This document shows, in pieces, positions 47,441 to 58,342 of a stretch of 64,000 nucleotides of DNA; position 1 is the stretch's first letter; each line of letters begins with the position of its first letter. This stretch comes from Ipomoea triloba (taxonomy: Eukaryota; Streptophyta; Magnoliopsida; Solanales; Convolvulaceae). Position numbers and translations under genes: made by a program. The notes beneath the pieces were generated by a model that saw only the letters and a program-made list of their open reading frames with translations, made no database searches and was not told the origin of the DNA. The stretch spans positions 6,629,273 to 6,693,272 of the forward strand of contig NC_044920.1 in the NCBI RefSeq assembly GCF_003576645.1. The letters are read 5' to 3'.

Positions 47441-48145
47441 AAAGGAGTTATGAAATTATTGAGTGTTTTTAATAATTATAAAATCTAGTTACTCCGTAAC
47501 TAGATCGCAGAATAAAAGGTCGTAAGTCCTGATCAGTAAAGCATGTGTTGTGAAACTCTCCTTTGAATTAAATGATGAATTCTTGGAAATGGTAGTGTTA
47601 TGTGATGATGTCACTTATATACTATATGGTGTTGCTTCGTTGTTAATATGATTGCAGGTAGAATGCAACCGTTGGGTAAAGCTTACTTTTTCTGAATATT
47701 ATGTTGTTTTCGAAACCTTTGTTTACTTTTGAGTGACAATGGATTTCCTTACTTAGCTGTCGCGCTAACTACACTTCATTGTGTCCTTTATTAGATGCAG
47801 TCTAGCGTGGGCCCCTGTGGCCAATGAGCTCTGAATAGGATGTGAGTCGAGGTTGAAGACTACTCTATCCTAGAATAGACACCCTGGGAGGATTAGTTCC
47901 ATATGCACACTTTTGAATGTTGATATGGTTTGATGTTGTAAGTTTAGCCTTAACGTTTGGGTATAGGAGAGATACCTAGGCGTGGCGGTAACACCCAGTT
48001 TTCTGCTGATAAGATGTAAGCTTCCGCAATGTATTATTAGGGATTTTGTAATAAATCCAAGTTGTGAAAATTGGGGTGTTACACAATGCGCGTATAAAAC
48101 TAGTCTTTCATATAAGTTCCGAGCATGAGAGATTGCTCCCTCACA

Positions 48146-48146
48146 N
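48146..48146. other. Assembly join (single N)
   Basis: After the N, sequence from 47751 recurs with an offset of 396 bp (48147-48541 repeats 47751-48145), including the LTR and Helitron 3' ends. Confidence 0.9.
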
Positions 48147-48500
48147 ACTTAGCTGTCGCGCTAACTACACTTCATTGTGTCCTTTATTAGATGCAGTCTA
48201 GCGTGGGCCCCTGTGGCCAATGAGCTCTGAATAGGATGTGAGTCGAGGTTGAAGACTACTCTATCCTAGAATAGACACCCTGGGAGGATTAGTTCCATAT
48301 GCACACTTTTGAATGTTGATATGGTTTGATGTTGTAAGTTTAGCCTTAACGTTTGGGTATAGGAGAGATACCTAGGCGTGGCGGTAACACCCAGTTTTCT
48401 GCTGATAAGATGTAAGCTTCCGCAATGTATTATTAGGGATTTTGTAATAAATCCAAGTTGTGAAAATTGGGGTGTTACACAATGCGCGTATAAAACTAGT

Positions 48501-48950
48501 CTTTCATATAAGTTCCGAGCATGAGAGATTGCTCCCTCACAACTTCTGAACTCGGCAAAGTTGGCATTCGTTTTGTAGGTTTCCGATCACAACTCTGATG
48601 GAGAAGCTCAAGACTCAAGAGTAAGTGAAAATCTTTTGATTTCTTTCTTTAGATTCATGGTTATGCTTTGTTGTTCTTCCTTTCATTGTTTAGTTTATGA
48701 TTTCGTGTAAATTGACGCCAATTTCTTTCATATAAGTTCCAAGCATGAGAGATTGCTCCTTCACAACTTCTGAACTCGACAAAGTTGGCATTCGTTTCGT
48801 AGGTTTCCGATCACAACTCTGATGGACAAGCTCAAGACTCAAGAGTAAGTGAAAATCTTTTGATTTCTTTCTTTAGATTCATGGTTATGCTTTGTTGTTC
48901 TTCCATTCATTGTTTAGTTTATGATTTCGTGTTAACAATTGTTTTGAAAT
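48501..48950 (+). repeat. 224-bp tandem duplication of a gene start
   Basis: Two copies (starting CTTTCATATAAGTTCC at 48501 and 48725) each contain a leader, ATGGAGAAGCTCAAGAC (or GACAAG) and a good donor AG/GTAAGTG. The duplicated unit is therefore a 5' UTR plus first exon and part of intron 1 of the gene below. Confidence 0.8.
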
Positions 48951-49475
48951 TTTTTTTAATTCAATTTGGTGATGATATACCATTTCCTAGCAATAACGAA
49001 GTCCCATCTAACTCCTCTGAGAAAGCTACGGTGGTGCATGCACCAAGAATTGCACTGACCTACTTGAATCGGTTGAAAAAGATGATTTTTTATGCGTAGT
49101 CGCCCGCACCGGTAAATCGCAAATCCGCACCGGTAAATCGCAAACATTCACCGGTGTCATCTAGGGTAAATGATAGGGGTTAGCGGAGGAAGAGGAGAAA
49201 GAGCATACCATATTCTTCCCCGCAAGTGAAGCGGAAGAAAAATTTTGTTGACTACGAGAGAGTGGATGGGAAAAAGGTAAACGTGGTTCAAGGCCTTGAA
49301 TTACATATTGGGGTTTTTTGGAATTGATGATTATTCAAAAAAAGAACTGATGAAGATTGTTGAGTGCTTTTACCACCAGTATCAGCAGTTAGATCAGAAA
49401 GGGCAATGGATGAGGAGCAAATGGCGTGCAAAGGTTCAATTCAATTGTTGTTACAATTATGCAGTGGTAAAATTA
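48598..49475 (+). pseudogene. ALKBH9/10-like 2OG-Fe(II) oxygenase, 5' part, degenerate
   Basis: First-exon ATGs lie at 48598 and 48822. After an intron the second region (about 48967-49475) encodes FGDDIPFPSNN, then in another frame NFVDYERVDGKKVNVVQGLE with LHIGVF, then in a third frame KKELMKIVECFYHQYQQL and KVQFNCCYNYAV. This is the segment preceding the catalytic domain of plant ALKBH9/10-type proteins, known as RNA m6A demethylases. Two frameshifts and the loss of about ten residues make it a pseudogene. The Fe(II)-binding part is absent. A 20-bp duplication (CCGCACCGGTAAATCGCAAA) sits at 49103-49142. Confidence 0.62.
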
Positions 49476-49766
49476 CATATTTTTCTATTTCTAAAAGTTA
49501 TTTTTTTATGGAGAAGTTTCTATGCATTTTCTTTTTTAATTTGGTTTGGTTGTTGTTATAAATATGTTGTATTAAAATTACTTGCTATTTCTATCCCTTA
49601 GTTGTGTTTCTTCTGAAAAGTTTATCTTATACTCTTGCGTATTATTATGGTTTTGGGATAGGATAAAAACAGTAATCCTCTTGGTATAATGAAGTGGATC
49701 TATTGCATGAATAATAATAATAATATAAATTTTATGCATTGATATAATACTGCTGCTGTTAAGATC

Positions 49767-49816
<50 letters not shown>

Positions 49817-50757
49817 TTCAGAATTCTTAATATAATTTCCGAATATAATTTTTCTAATATAATTTTCCAAATATTAATAATAATATAATAATAATCCAAA
49901 ATGCTTAATATAAGTTCCTAATTAAATTTTTCTATTAAATATGTTTATAACGGTAATTACAAATATAGTATTAAGAAAAATTAGCAGGATTGATACTAGC
50001 TAATCAATTTTCTAATATAATTTTTTTTTGTCATATTTTAATTTTTTTAGTGCTATATATCATATTTTAATTAATTGATACTTTTCCTAATATATCTTAA
50101 GGTTTCATCATTTTTTTATAATGTTGATCCATCTAAATAACCCGTGGTAATTACCAATTGTATTTAACATCTAAATTTATTATGGTATAATTAAACATTG
50201 AGAATTCCTTCTTATGATTATTTTTTTTGTACTTCAAATAATATCAATTGCCCATTCACTTCCTTTTATTACTTTTGAATAATATAAAATCTTAAAAATT
50301 ATAGAAATAAATGAATTAATACTTTCCGTTATTTAAATTTTATATGTTTATATAATCAATTAAGGAAATTGATAATACACCTATTAAGTCCATCATAATT
50401 AAAGGATATTTAAAAAATTATGATAATTGTTCCAATTCACAGATTATTAAGCTAATTCACAAATTATTGCGTCCATACAATTATGCAGATTATTCAAATT
50501 CAAAGATTATTACACATAAAGTTATGTTAATAGTTACTTTTGAATAAAATCTTTAATTATAGTAATTAAGAAATTAATTCACACATTATACTTTTATTAA
50601 ACTATTTTTATACTTGCCAAAATATAGCTTGCCATACTATAGATTTTATCTAATCAATTAAGGAAATTAGTGGTACACATATTACGACATAATTAAAGGA
50701 GATTAAAGGTACACATATTACATCAATAATTAAACAAAATTAAACTTACACGTATTA
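49476..50757. other. Very AT-rich DNA, (AAT)n microsatellite
   Basis: The (AAT)n tract at 49768-49812 is the only clear feature. No exon of the ALKBH-like gene was recognised further right. Confidence 0.5.
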
Positions 50758-51749
50758 TCTATACTATCTATATATACTATATATAAAAGTAAAATCCTCC
50801 TATTTTATTTTTCCCGCCCAAGCATTTGTAGTCAATTAATTAAATATTTTATTGGTCAAATAATTAATAAAGCTTATTTGGTAAGAAAATGTAAAATGGA
50901 AATTAACTAATATCTATTAATTGGTAATATCGTTGCTATATTCACGTATCAACACTATTAATAAAAGTAAAATCATTTATTGGAAAAGGAAAATGATATT
51001 ACTAATTGACTAAAAATTATTTTAAAACTTTAATAAAAAATAATTATACTTTCCTTTTGAAAACTTTAAGTTATTTAAACTTAAAAGAAATTAATTTGAC
51101 ATGGGTTGTTAGATTTTTATAGTAATCAAAATTAATTCATTCAAATATGGAGGGGAAGATAAAACTAAATGCAATATGGTGAAAATGAATATACTTAAAG
51201 TATAAAAGTATAATTACACATATATAAGTGTAATTGACTAATAATAATTAGCTAATAATTATTATGGTAATTAAGCTAAACATTGATCGTTGAATTTATT
51301 TTTATAATAATTATAATTAAATTATTTTTCATTTTTCCCATATTTATTTTAGTAATAATACAATTACAAAAGTCATATTACTTATAGATCTTCTTAAGAT
51401 AATTGTAGACAAACAAATCATATATTATTCAATTAATTGAGTAATACTTTTGCACTAATCTTATAATCAAATAAATGTACACGTTCAATATTAGAATTTT
51501 TTATAATTTCATCTTTATTTTTATTATCTCAATATATAATAAAAAAAAATTATCCGCACGGGTAATTGGACAATTATTTGTTATAATTCAAGCAAGGAAA
51601 ACATCATAAAACATAATCGATCCAACCAATTTCATCAATTGCGCTATATAATATTCGTTGTTATAATTTATATAATTGTATATCGATACAAATATTCTTA
51701 AAATATCATAACAAATCCATTCCGTGCAACGCACGGGCGAAAATACTAG
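50758..51749 (+). mobile_element. Helitron (plus strand)
   Basis: 5' A/TCTATACTATCTATATATAC; 3' hairpin CCGTGC-AAC-GCACGG (51722-51736), then GCGAAAATACTAG/T. Length 992 bp; no coding capacity seen. Its last 400 bp are the mirror image of 52125-52530. Confidence 0.85.
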
Positions 51750-52124
51750 TAATAATAGTAATAATAAATTATAAGAGTAAATTTAGGATAGTATGCCTGT
51801 ATTTCTCCGGTTGAAGCACAAAGAGTCAATACTGCCTCAAGAGTCACTACATGCCACATGATCACAAGGTGTTTGGCTTATTTAATTGTACAATTGCATT
51901 ACAAATATTGTATTATTGTTTTTATCGGACAAAATTGTCTTTATACCGTTAAACATTGTTAGTATATATTAAATGCTACCATAATTATCTTTAATCATTT
52001 ACCATATTTAAAATTATTACATTAACAATTATTAATCATACCATAATTATTACCAAAATTATCAACTATAGTTTTTAATATAATATAAATTCTACAATTA
52101 TAAATTTTGTCTTTTTTATTAAAA
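51750..52124. other. Spacer between two opposed Helitron 3' ends
   Basis: AT-rich, starting with a short (AAT) tract; no feature. Confidence 0.5.
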
Positions 52125-52995
52125 CTAGTATTTTCGCCCGTGCGTTGCACAGAATGGATTTGTTATAATATTTTAAGAATATTTAGACCGATATATAATT
52201 ATAAAAATTATAACATCGAATATTAAATAGCACAATTGATGAAATTGGTTGGATCGATTATGTTTTCTAATATTTTTCTTGCTTGAATTAGAGCAAATAA
52301 TTGTCCAATTACCCGTGCGATGCACGGATAAATTTTTTTATTATATATTTAGATAATAAAAATCAAGATGAAATTATAAAAAATTCTAATATTGAATGTG
52401 TACATTTATTTGATTTTAAGATTAATGCAAAAGTATTACTCAATTAATTGAATAATATATAACTTATTTGTCTACAATTATCTTTAAAAGATCGATATGT
52501 AATATGACTTATGTAATTATATTATTACTAAAATAAATATGGAAAAAATGAGAAATAATTTAATTGAATAATATTATTGTAAGTGATACAATATGATCAT
52601 GCTTTTGTATACAATGAATGCACCATATTTTCAATTCAAAATCATAGGATTACTTTTGTCAAAAAGTAATGCTACACATTTTACTTTTTTGTTCACAAAA
52701 TCTTTTACTATGTATTGTTTTATTTGGTTAAACCGCGATCAAATTGATCAATTTATAATAACAAATGAACATAAAAGAGTTTTAACATTTATCACATTTT
52801 AAATCAGTTAATAAAATATTGGGTAAAAAATAATTCAACTTTTTCAATCCAATAAATGAAATTTTCCTATAAGATGTACTAAAAAAATATTTAACATAAT
52901 CAACTAACACGTCTCTCATGTCATTTGATTTTGTATTAAATGTAATAAATATTCATTCCGTTCATCTCATAATCAAATATTCCATGCAACACGGG

Positions 52996-53351
52996 TAGAG
53001 CTGTCAATACGGGCCCGTGGGCCGGGCCGGGCCTAAGCCCTGCGGGCCACGGGCCTAAACGGGGCGGGCCAAAAAAAGCCCGCCCCTTGGCGGGCTTGAA
53101 TTTTGTTGGCCCGCCCCGCCCCGCCTAAGGCCCGCGGGCATGGCGGCCCCTCGCCATTTTTTTTGTAAATTGTTAGTTTATTACTCCTTTTTAAAAATTT
53201 TGTTATTTGTACATAAAAAAAATAATTAAAATAATTTATACATAACTCACATAAAACATAATTCATCAAACATTAAACATTACATAATTGATTATACATA
53301 AGTACATAATCATATTAGTAACATAACAATAATAAAACATTGCAAACAATA

Positions 53352-53421
<70 letters not shown>

Positions 53422-53576
53422 AAAAACAGGCGGTAGCCCGCCAGGCCCGCCCCGCCAAGCCCGCGGGCAAAAAAAGCCCGCTCTTTGGCGGGCTTCAATT
53501 TTCGAAACCCACCCCATACCTAAGTAGGGGGCGGGGCGGGGCGGCCCGGCGGGCTAAACCCGTTTTGACGGCTCTA
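52996..53576. mobile_element. Non-autonomous hAT element
   Basis: Inverted ends TAGAGC(T/C)GTCAA(T/A)ACGGG and an exact 8-bp duplication AACACGGG at 52988-52995 and 53577-53584 establish hAT. Both arms are extremely GC-rich (GGGCCGGGC, CCCGCCCCGCC, repeated GCCCGC...GCGGGC words), with an AT-rich centre that includes an (AT)n tract at 53356-53414. Confidence 0.93.
53356..53414. repeat. (AT)n microsatellite
   Basis: About 29 AT units inside the hAT element. Confidence 0.95.
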
Positions 53577-53708
53577 AACACGGGCGAAGATAAGACTAAA
53601 ATATAAATATAAATAATCATAATAATTACCATATTACGAAAATATGGGCGGAAAAATTTTGGAGGAAGATATTATGTTTTTTATATAGTATAGACTAGTA
53701 TTATAAAT

Positions 53709-53851
53709 TCTTTTTTTTGAGTACTACTGACTCTGTTACAATGTAGTATATGTTGCCCCCACTGAGGCTCGAACCCACTCCTATCATCCATGTGGGAATG
53801 TTAATCGGGACACTGGGTGCCACTAGAGCACAAGATCTTTGGCTAGTAGTA
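53709..53851 (-). mobile_element. tRNA-derived SINE (minus strand)
   Basis: On the minus strand: CTTGTGCTCTAGTGGCA (A box region), GGGTTCGAGCCTCAGTGG (B box), then ACTACATTGTAAC and an A tail (poly-T at 53709-53718). Same family as 11358 and 13236. Confidence 0.72.
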
Positions 53852-54763
53852 TAAATTTATATACTGTTACTTAAAAAATATTATAATATAACTATGATTT
53901 TAACATTAGCTACTATTATTGGAATGAGAATATCTCCCCCTGTAAAAGGTGTAGACACATCTACACCCTCCATCTTGAGAAATCAAAGGGTAGGATATTA
54001 CTATTACTAAATTTTTAAGTTTATAATAATTATAAAATGAACTCCGCTCTTAAAATTTTTTTTAATAATTATAAAATTGACCCCATATTTTTTTAAACCC
54101 TCAACAATTGATGAACCCTGATGGACGGTTGAGATCAGTCCTCACTTTTTATAGGAAATAGATCATATGACAACAAGCTCTCATGAGAAAACTAAGAACC
54201 AATCTCAACCTTACATCTGAAAAAAAAAAATCTCACAATTTAGAAAAATAAATGATGACATTTTTTTTAATTATCGTTAACTTTACCGTGCAACTTGTGA
54301 CACTATATAGTGCACTTCTTAGCATTATCCAGAAATGCACATTATATTATCAAAAAGTGCATTGCATATTATTAAAAATTGCACTTTGCATAATGCGAAA
54401 GTGCAATACACTTAAAGTTTGACTTTTAGAGTTTATGACTTAACTTTTTGATTTTATGTTTAGTTTAAAGGTGAAATTTTAATTTTATTGCTTAGAGTTC
54501 AATATTTACGATTTAGGTTTAAAACTTTAGTTTTTTTTTTTTTTTTGATATTTTTAAAAGTTATCTAGAAATGAATTGTCTATTGTTAAAATGTGCATTG
54601 TATATTGTTAAGAGTTGCAAGGTAAAATTAGTGATAATTACAATAACAATAATGTCATGACATTCTTTTTTAAATTTGATATAATCCGTTTGATTTTTAT
54701 ATATTTAAGGCTAAAATTGATTCTTAATTAGTTTTCTTCTTAAGACATGTACTCACTTGAAAA
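53852..54763. other. AT-rich DNA with foldback-like words
   Basis: A small hairpin GGTGTAGA-CAC-ATCTACACC lies at 53949-53968. GATGGACGGTTGAGATCAGTC (54121-54140) resembles one end of the element at 54790. 54290-54420 has GTGCATTGCATATTATTAAA-type repeats. No gene. Confidence 0.4.
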
Positions 54764-54789
54764 CACACACACACACACACACACATATA
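54764..54789. repeat. (AC)n(AT)n microsatellite
   Basis: Borders the next element on its left. Confidence 0.9.
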
Positions 54790-55350
54790 TAGGGACGCGC
54801 TCAGGTGCGAACGGATGCTCAAGAGAGGAATGAGAACTAATCGCAGTCGTACATTTGTCCATATCTAACAGATCAGATGTAATTTTTTTTAAAAAAGTGC
54901 GGTGACACTTTTGTAAATAATTCAAACTTTTGTGCAAGTAACATGCATGTGTTAAGTAACTGGTGCAAATGTGCAAGTAAAATCACTTAAAAGTGTAATT
55001 ATTTTCACTTAATAGTGCAAGTAATTTACCATTTCACATTGGTGCACCTAATGATAATGTCTTTCACATTGGTGCACTTAATGATAACGTTTGGTGAAAC
55101 TAGTGATAATGTTAGCTGCACTTAATATTGTTGCTCGGTGTACATTATTTGTTGCACTTTTAATATATTTTACTCGCACTTAAGTGCACTCTATGAAACT
55201 TTTACTTGCACTTCAAAATTCAATTATTTATGAAAATGTCATCGCATTTTTTTTTAAAACTGTGTTTATGATCAATTAGATTTGGACAGATGGACGGCTA
55301 CAATAGGTCCTCATTCCTCTCCTGAGCATGTGGTTCACACCTGATCAATC
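54790..55350. mobile_element. Foldback/MITE element G with TTGCACTTAA array, in a TA microsatellite
   Basis: Inverted ends of about 75 bp (left CTCAGGTGCGAACGGATGCT and right complement around AGCATGTGGTTCACACCTGA) enclose repeated GTGCAAGTAA / TTGCACTTAA words. Both borders are TA-rich microsatellites, which hides any target duplication. Confidence 0.72.
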
Positions 55351-55351
55351 T

Positions 55352-55389
<38 letters not shown>
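55351..55389. repeat. (AT)n microsatellite
   Basis: Separates elements G and H. Confidence 0.92.
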
Positions 55390-55392
<3 letters not shown>

Positions 55393-55850
55393 TTCTTGTG
55401 CGGTTATGGCCTTTTCTGGTGCGATTGCTTTAGGTGCATGGTTTTCCTTCTTAAGGTGCGTGTTTTGTGTGCTTAAGTTGCATTAGTAGTGAAACTTAAG
55501 GTGAGTGAACTTAAAATTTAAGATGCGTGGTTTTCCTTCTTAAGGTGCGTTGTTTTCCTTCTTAAGGTGCGTAATTTGTATGTTTAAGATGTGTAAGTTA
55601 TTGAAACTTAAGGTGCACCATTTTAAAACCTTAGGTGCGTGGTTTGTGTTCTTAAGGTACGTCAGCTTAAAACTTTAGGTGCGCGTGGTTTGTATTTTTA
55701 ATGTGCTTTTTGTGTGTGCTTAAGGTGCGGCATTGTAATACTTAAGGTGGTTTGTGTACTTAAGTTGCGTTATTGTAATGCTTAAGGTGATTTGTGTACT
55801 TAATGTGCGTCATTGTAATGCTTAAGGTGCGTAACCGCACAATCTTCACT
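55390..55850. mobile_element. Foldback/MITE element H with CTTAAGGTGCGT array
   Basis: GTTCTTGTGCGGTTATGG at the left mirrors GTGCGTAACCGCACAATC at the right. The interior contains about 15 CTTAAGGTGCGT words with TGGTTTTCCTT or TTTGTG spacers. (AT)n tracts lie on both sides (55351-55389 and 55881-55917). Confidence 0.6.
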
Positions 55851-55879
55851 GTACCTGAACCCTTCCCCCTCTGTCTCTA

Positions 55880-55880
<1 letters not shown>

Positions 55881-55920
<40 letters not shown>

Positions 55921-55999
55921 TATATCGTATGAAATTGAAAGGCTTTTCTTGTTGTCGTTCTTCTGCTAAGTTAACTCCGTGTGTATATACATACATACA

Positions 56000-56052
<53 letters not shown>
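55881..56052. repeat. Two (AT)n microsatellites
   Basis: (AT)n at 55881-55917 and 56001-56050, the second followed by a T tract. Confidence 0.92.
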
Positions 56053-56065
<13 letters not shown>

Positions 56066-56974
56066 AAGGAAATATAGTACATATATTTAGTAACCCACTC
56101 ATGTAAATGCATTGTTTAAACCAAACTTAGCTACTTTTCTCACTTGGACATTTTGAAATGTATTATTCAATAGATTAGAAATCACATAAAAAAATGTTTG
56201 ATCTTAAATTAGTTTAAGTTAAAGGACAAGATATCTAGATAAGTAAATATGTTCGAAAATCTTAAAAGACTATTACAATCTACCCAAGCATTATAAGAGA
56301 ATCAAATTCCCCTCGAAATTAATTTGATGCAGTTTGTATAATACATTCTTTCAGAAAATTATATAAAGTGACCAAATATAGAAAATAATATTTTAAAACT
56401 TATATTATCTCGATAATGTTATATACGCTAAACCAAATGTTCTTTAAAGTTCTACGGTGGTGTTGGCCAACCGAAACGGTTGTCACACAACCGTAAAACC
56501 AACACACCAAGATTTAAACTACCATATAATACTGATTTGTAAATTATGTTTAAGATATTTGATTATTCAGTTATACACTTATACTCCATACTTGTTCGGA
56601 TAATGCAATGATGAAAAATCAATGTAGTATATTTTGTAAAATAATGATTAATTGAATCTAAAATTTAGCTAGAAAATCAAATACTCCCTACCTTTTTATT
56701 TTTTATTTTTATTATCTTTTATTTTTTATTTTTATAGGTGTGGCACCTTATTAAGGTGTGAATGAGTGATAACTTTGGACCAAAATCAATACAAAAAATT
56801 AGGGAAAATATTGCTGTTAGTCAGGTAGACATTGCTGAACATGTGCCAACTAACAAAATGTGAACATGTTCAGCAATGTTCGTCCGAAACGTATGATGCA
56901 CAGAGTATATAAATGTTACAAGAATAATAACATAACAAAAAGTGTATGTGAAGTATAATTTCTTTAGTCCTAAT
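56053..56974. other. AT-rich DNA, no recognised feature
   Basis: A short hairpin around AACCGAAACGGTT at 56470-56482; otherwise nothing supported. Confidence 0.45.
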
Positions 56975-57085
56975 AGTGATGGTGGTGTCGGTAGCCGTGG
57001 CGGTGTGATGGTGGTGGTGTCGATTTTGGCGGTGGTGGTGTTGGTGGAGGTGGTGATTGTGGTGGTTTGTGGTGGTGGTATAATA
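56975..57085. repeat. GGT-rich low-complexity tract
   Basis: Repeated GGTGGTGG words on the plus strand. The complementary reading is a Pro/His-rich frame that I treat as a composition effect. Confidence 0.8.
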
Positions 57086-57164
57086 ATAATTTAGAAACTG
57101 ACTTAAAAAAATAAGAGAAGGAAGAGAGATTGAAAATAAAGATTCGGAAAAAGCCTTCCAACTA

Positions 57165-57323
57165 AAAAACTAGGAAGACATTTTCTTTGCGAAGTTGGGT
57201 ATTTTTCCGTTGACCATAATGCACACTTTCTTTTGACTTCATTTTCCTTGAGTATCCAAACACTGGAAAACCCAAAAAATGACTTCTGAGAGTCATTTTT
57301 CGGGTTTCGAAACGGACCCTTAA
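57165..57323. mobile_element. Right end of a Tourist-like MITE
   Basis: TTTTCCGTTGACC, ATCCAAACACTGGAAAACCC and the end GTTTCGAAACGGACCC/TTA match the right halves of the MITEs at 12201 and 39162. The left end was not found. Confidence 0.5.
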
Positions 57324-57640
57324 ATCAGAATGTAATATTTAGGGGTTGAACAAGTTACTTATAAGAAAAAATATAATACTAATAAGAGATAAATTGATTA
57401 ATTGCTACCTATGAAAGAAAGTGTAATACTTATGAGAAAAAATGTTATATTTTTTAAGAATAATTTAATATTTAAAAATTAAATTATAATATTAGAAGTT
57501 GAAGAGTTACTTATAAAGAAAATTATAATATTTATGAGGAAAAATGCAATACTTAAAAAAAAAACTTGATCCGTCTCACGAATGAGGATTTGCGAGGTTT
57601 AAGACTCGAACCTGTGACTTTTCGTTTAAAATTGTAACAA
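57324..57640. repeat. Fragment of the GAGACGGTCTCA repeat family
   Basis: ATAATACTAATAAGAG, AATACTTATGAG and GATCCGTCTCACGAATGAGG resemble the complete element at 61214-61668. Another fragment lies at 59210-59550 (TGAGACCGTCTCACGGATTT). Confidence 0.5.
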
Positions 57641-57755
57641 TAATGTCATCAAATCACAAAGTACTTAACAACAATTGCAAAATTTTTTTTAAAAAAAAAA
57701 AAAAAAAAGAGAGAAGAAGAAGAAGAAACTTTTCATTTATATATTACAACCCGCA

Positions 57756-58342
57756 AATTTTACTGTGGACCGCGCATCAAAACGACGTCACTTTGATTAA
57801 TGAAAACAAACGGCTGAAACGGTCTCCGTTTTGCGCAACTGCAGTTTCCTTTCAACACAAATACAATTCCTTTTCAACACAACTGCAGATCCTTTTCGAT
57901 ATAACAGCAGTTTTATTCGACATTATACACTCAAATATGTGAAATTGTTATTCAGTTTCTTTTCAATACAACTACAATATCATTTCGATATAACTACAGT
58001 TTATTGAACAATATAGACCAAACAATGTGAAACTGTTATTCAGTATCAATTCAACACAACTGCAGTTCCTTTCGATATAACTGCAGTACCAAAAAATGTG
58101 AAACTGTTATTCAGTATCAGTTCAACACAACTGCGATGCAGTTCCTTTTCGATATAACTGCAGTTTCATTTGATAATATAAAAATAAATGTGAGGTAGTA
58201 TCTTTTGAGATGAAATGTAGTATATATCAGTTACGGAGCTCCGTTACGACTAATGGCCGCCGTTTCTCCCACTTACTGAAACGACATCGTTTTGTAACCA
58301 TGGTTCACAATGCATTGTGGACCACGGCCCACCGTGTAACGA
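57756..58342. mobile_element. Foldback element C of the GTGGACC / AAACGACGTC family
   Basis: Left AAATTTTACTGTGGACCGCG then AAAACGACGTCAC. Right GAAACGACATCGTTTTGTAA then an ACAATGCATTGTGGACCACG palindrome and GTGTAACGATT. Interior array: TTCAACACAACTGCAGTTCC / TTTCGATATAACTGCAG words, each about 30 bp, with GAAACTGTTATTCAGT. Confidence 0.7.

Larger units (their letters stand above)
43064..48083. repeat. Large solo LTR (gypsy type)
   Basis: Begins TGTAACCCCTCG, ends GGGGTGTTACA, with the 5-bp duplication CAATG at 43059-43063 and 48084-48088. There are no coding domains and no primer site. The apparent 5,020 bp shrinks to about 2,978 bp after removing the 2,042-bp assembly duplication. It contains a GC island and a 61-bp minisatellite. 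A GATCGGGTCGTTACA word at about 44168 looks like another LTR end, so a second element could be hidden inside. Confidence 0.78.
42042..48103 (+). mobile_element. Helitron carrying a solo LTR
   Basis: 5' TCTACTATACTAATAAGAGCC at 42042; 3' hairpin CGTGC-AAT-GCGCG then TATAAAACTAG at 48103. The hairpin was split by the solo LTR, whose CAATG duplication accounts for the break. A related, empty copy of the target (AAATTGACGCCAATTTCTTT, about 48706) joins the two flanks exactly. Without the LTR and the assembly duplication the Helitron is about 1.04 kb. Confidence 0.82.
52125..53694 (-). mobile_element. Helitron (minus strand) with nested hAT element
   Basis: On the minus strand: 5' TCTATACTATATAAAAAACA at 53694 and 3' GTGCAACGCACGGGCGAAAA followed by TACTAG at 52125. 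The 3' 400 bp match the neighbouring Helitron. A 581-bp hAT element interrupts it. The base before TC is G (CTAG/TC), so it may have inserted next to an older Helitron end. Confidence 0.8.

Noticed and set aside
56970..57161. Pro/His-rich frame on the minus strand
   Set aside because: Composition effect of a GGT-rich tract; no flanking coding signal.
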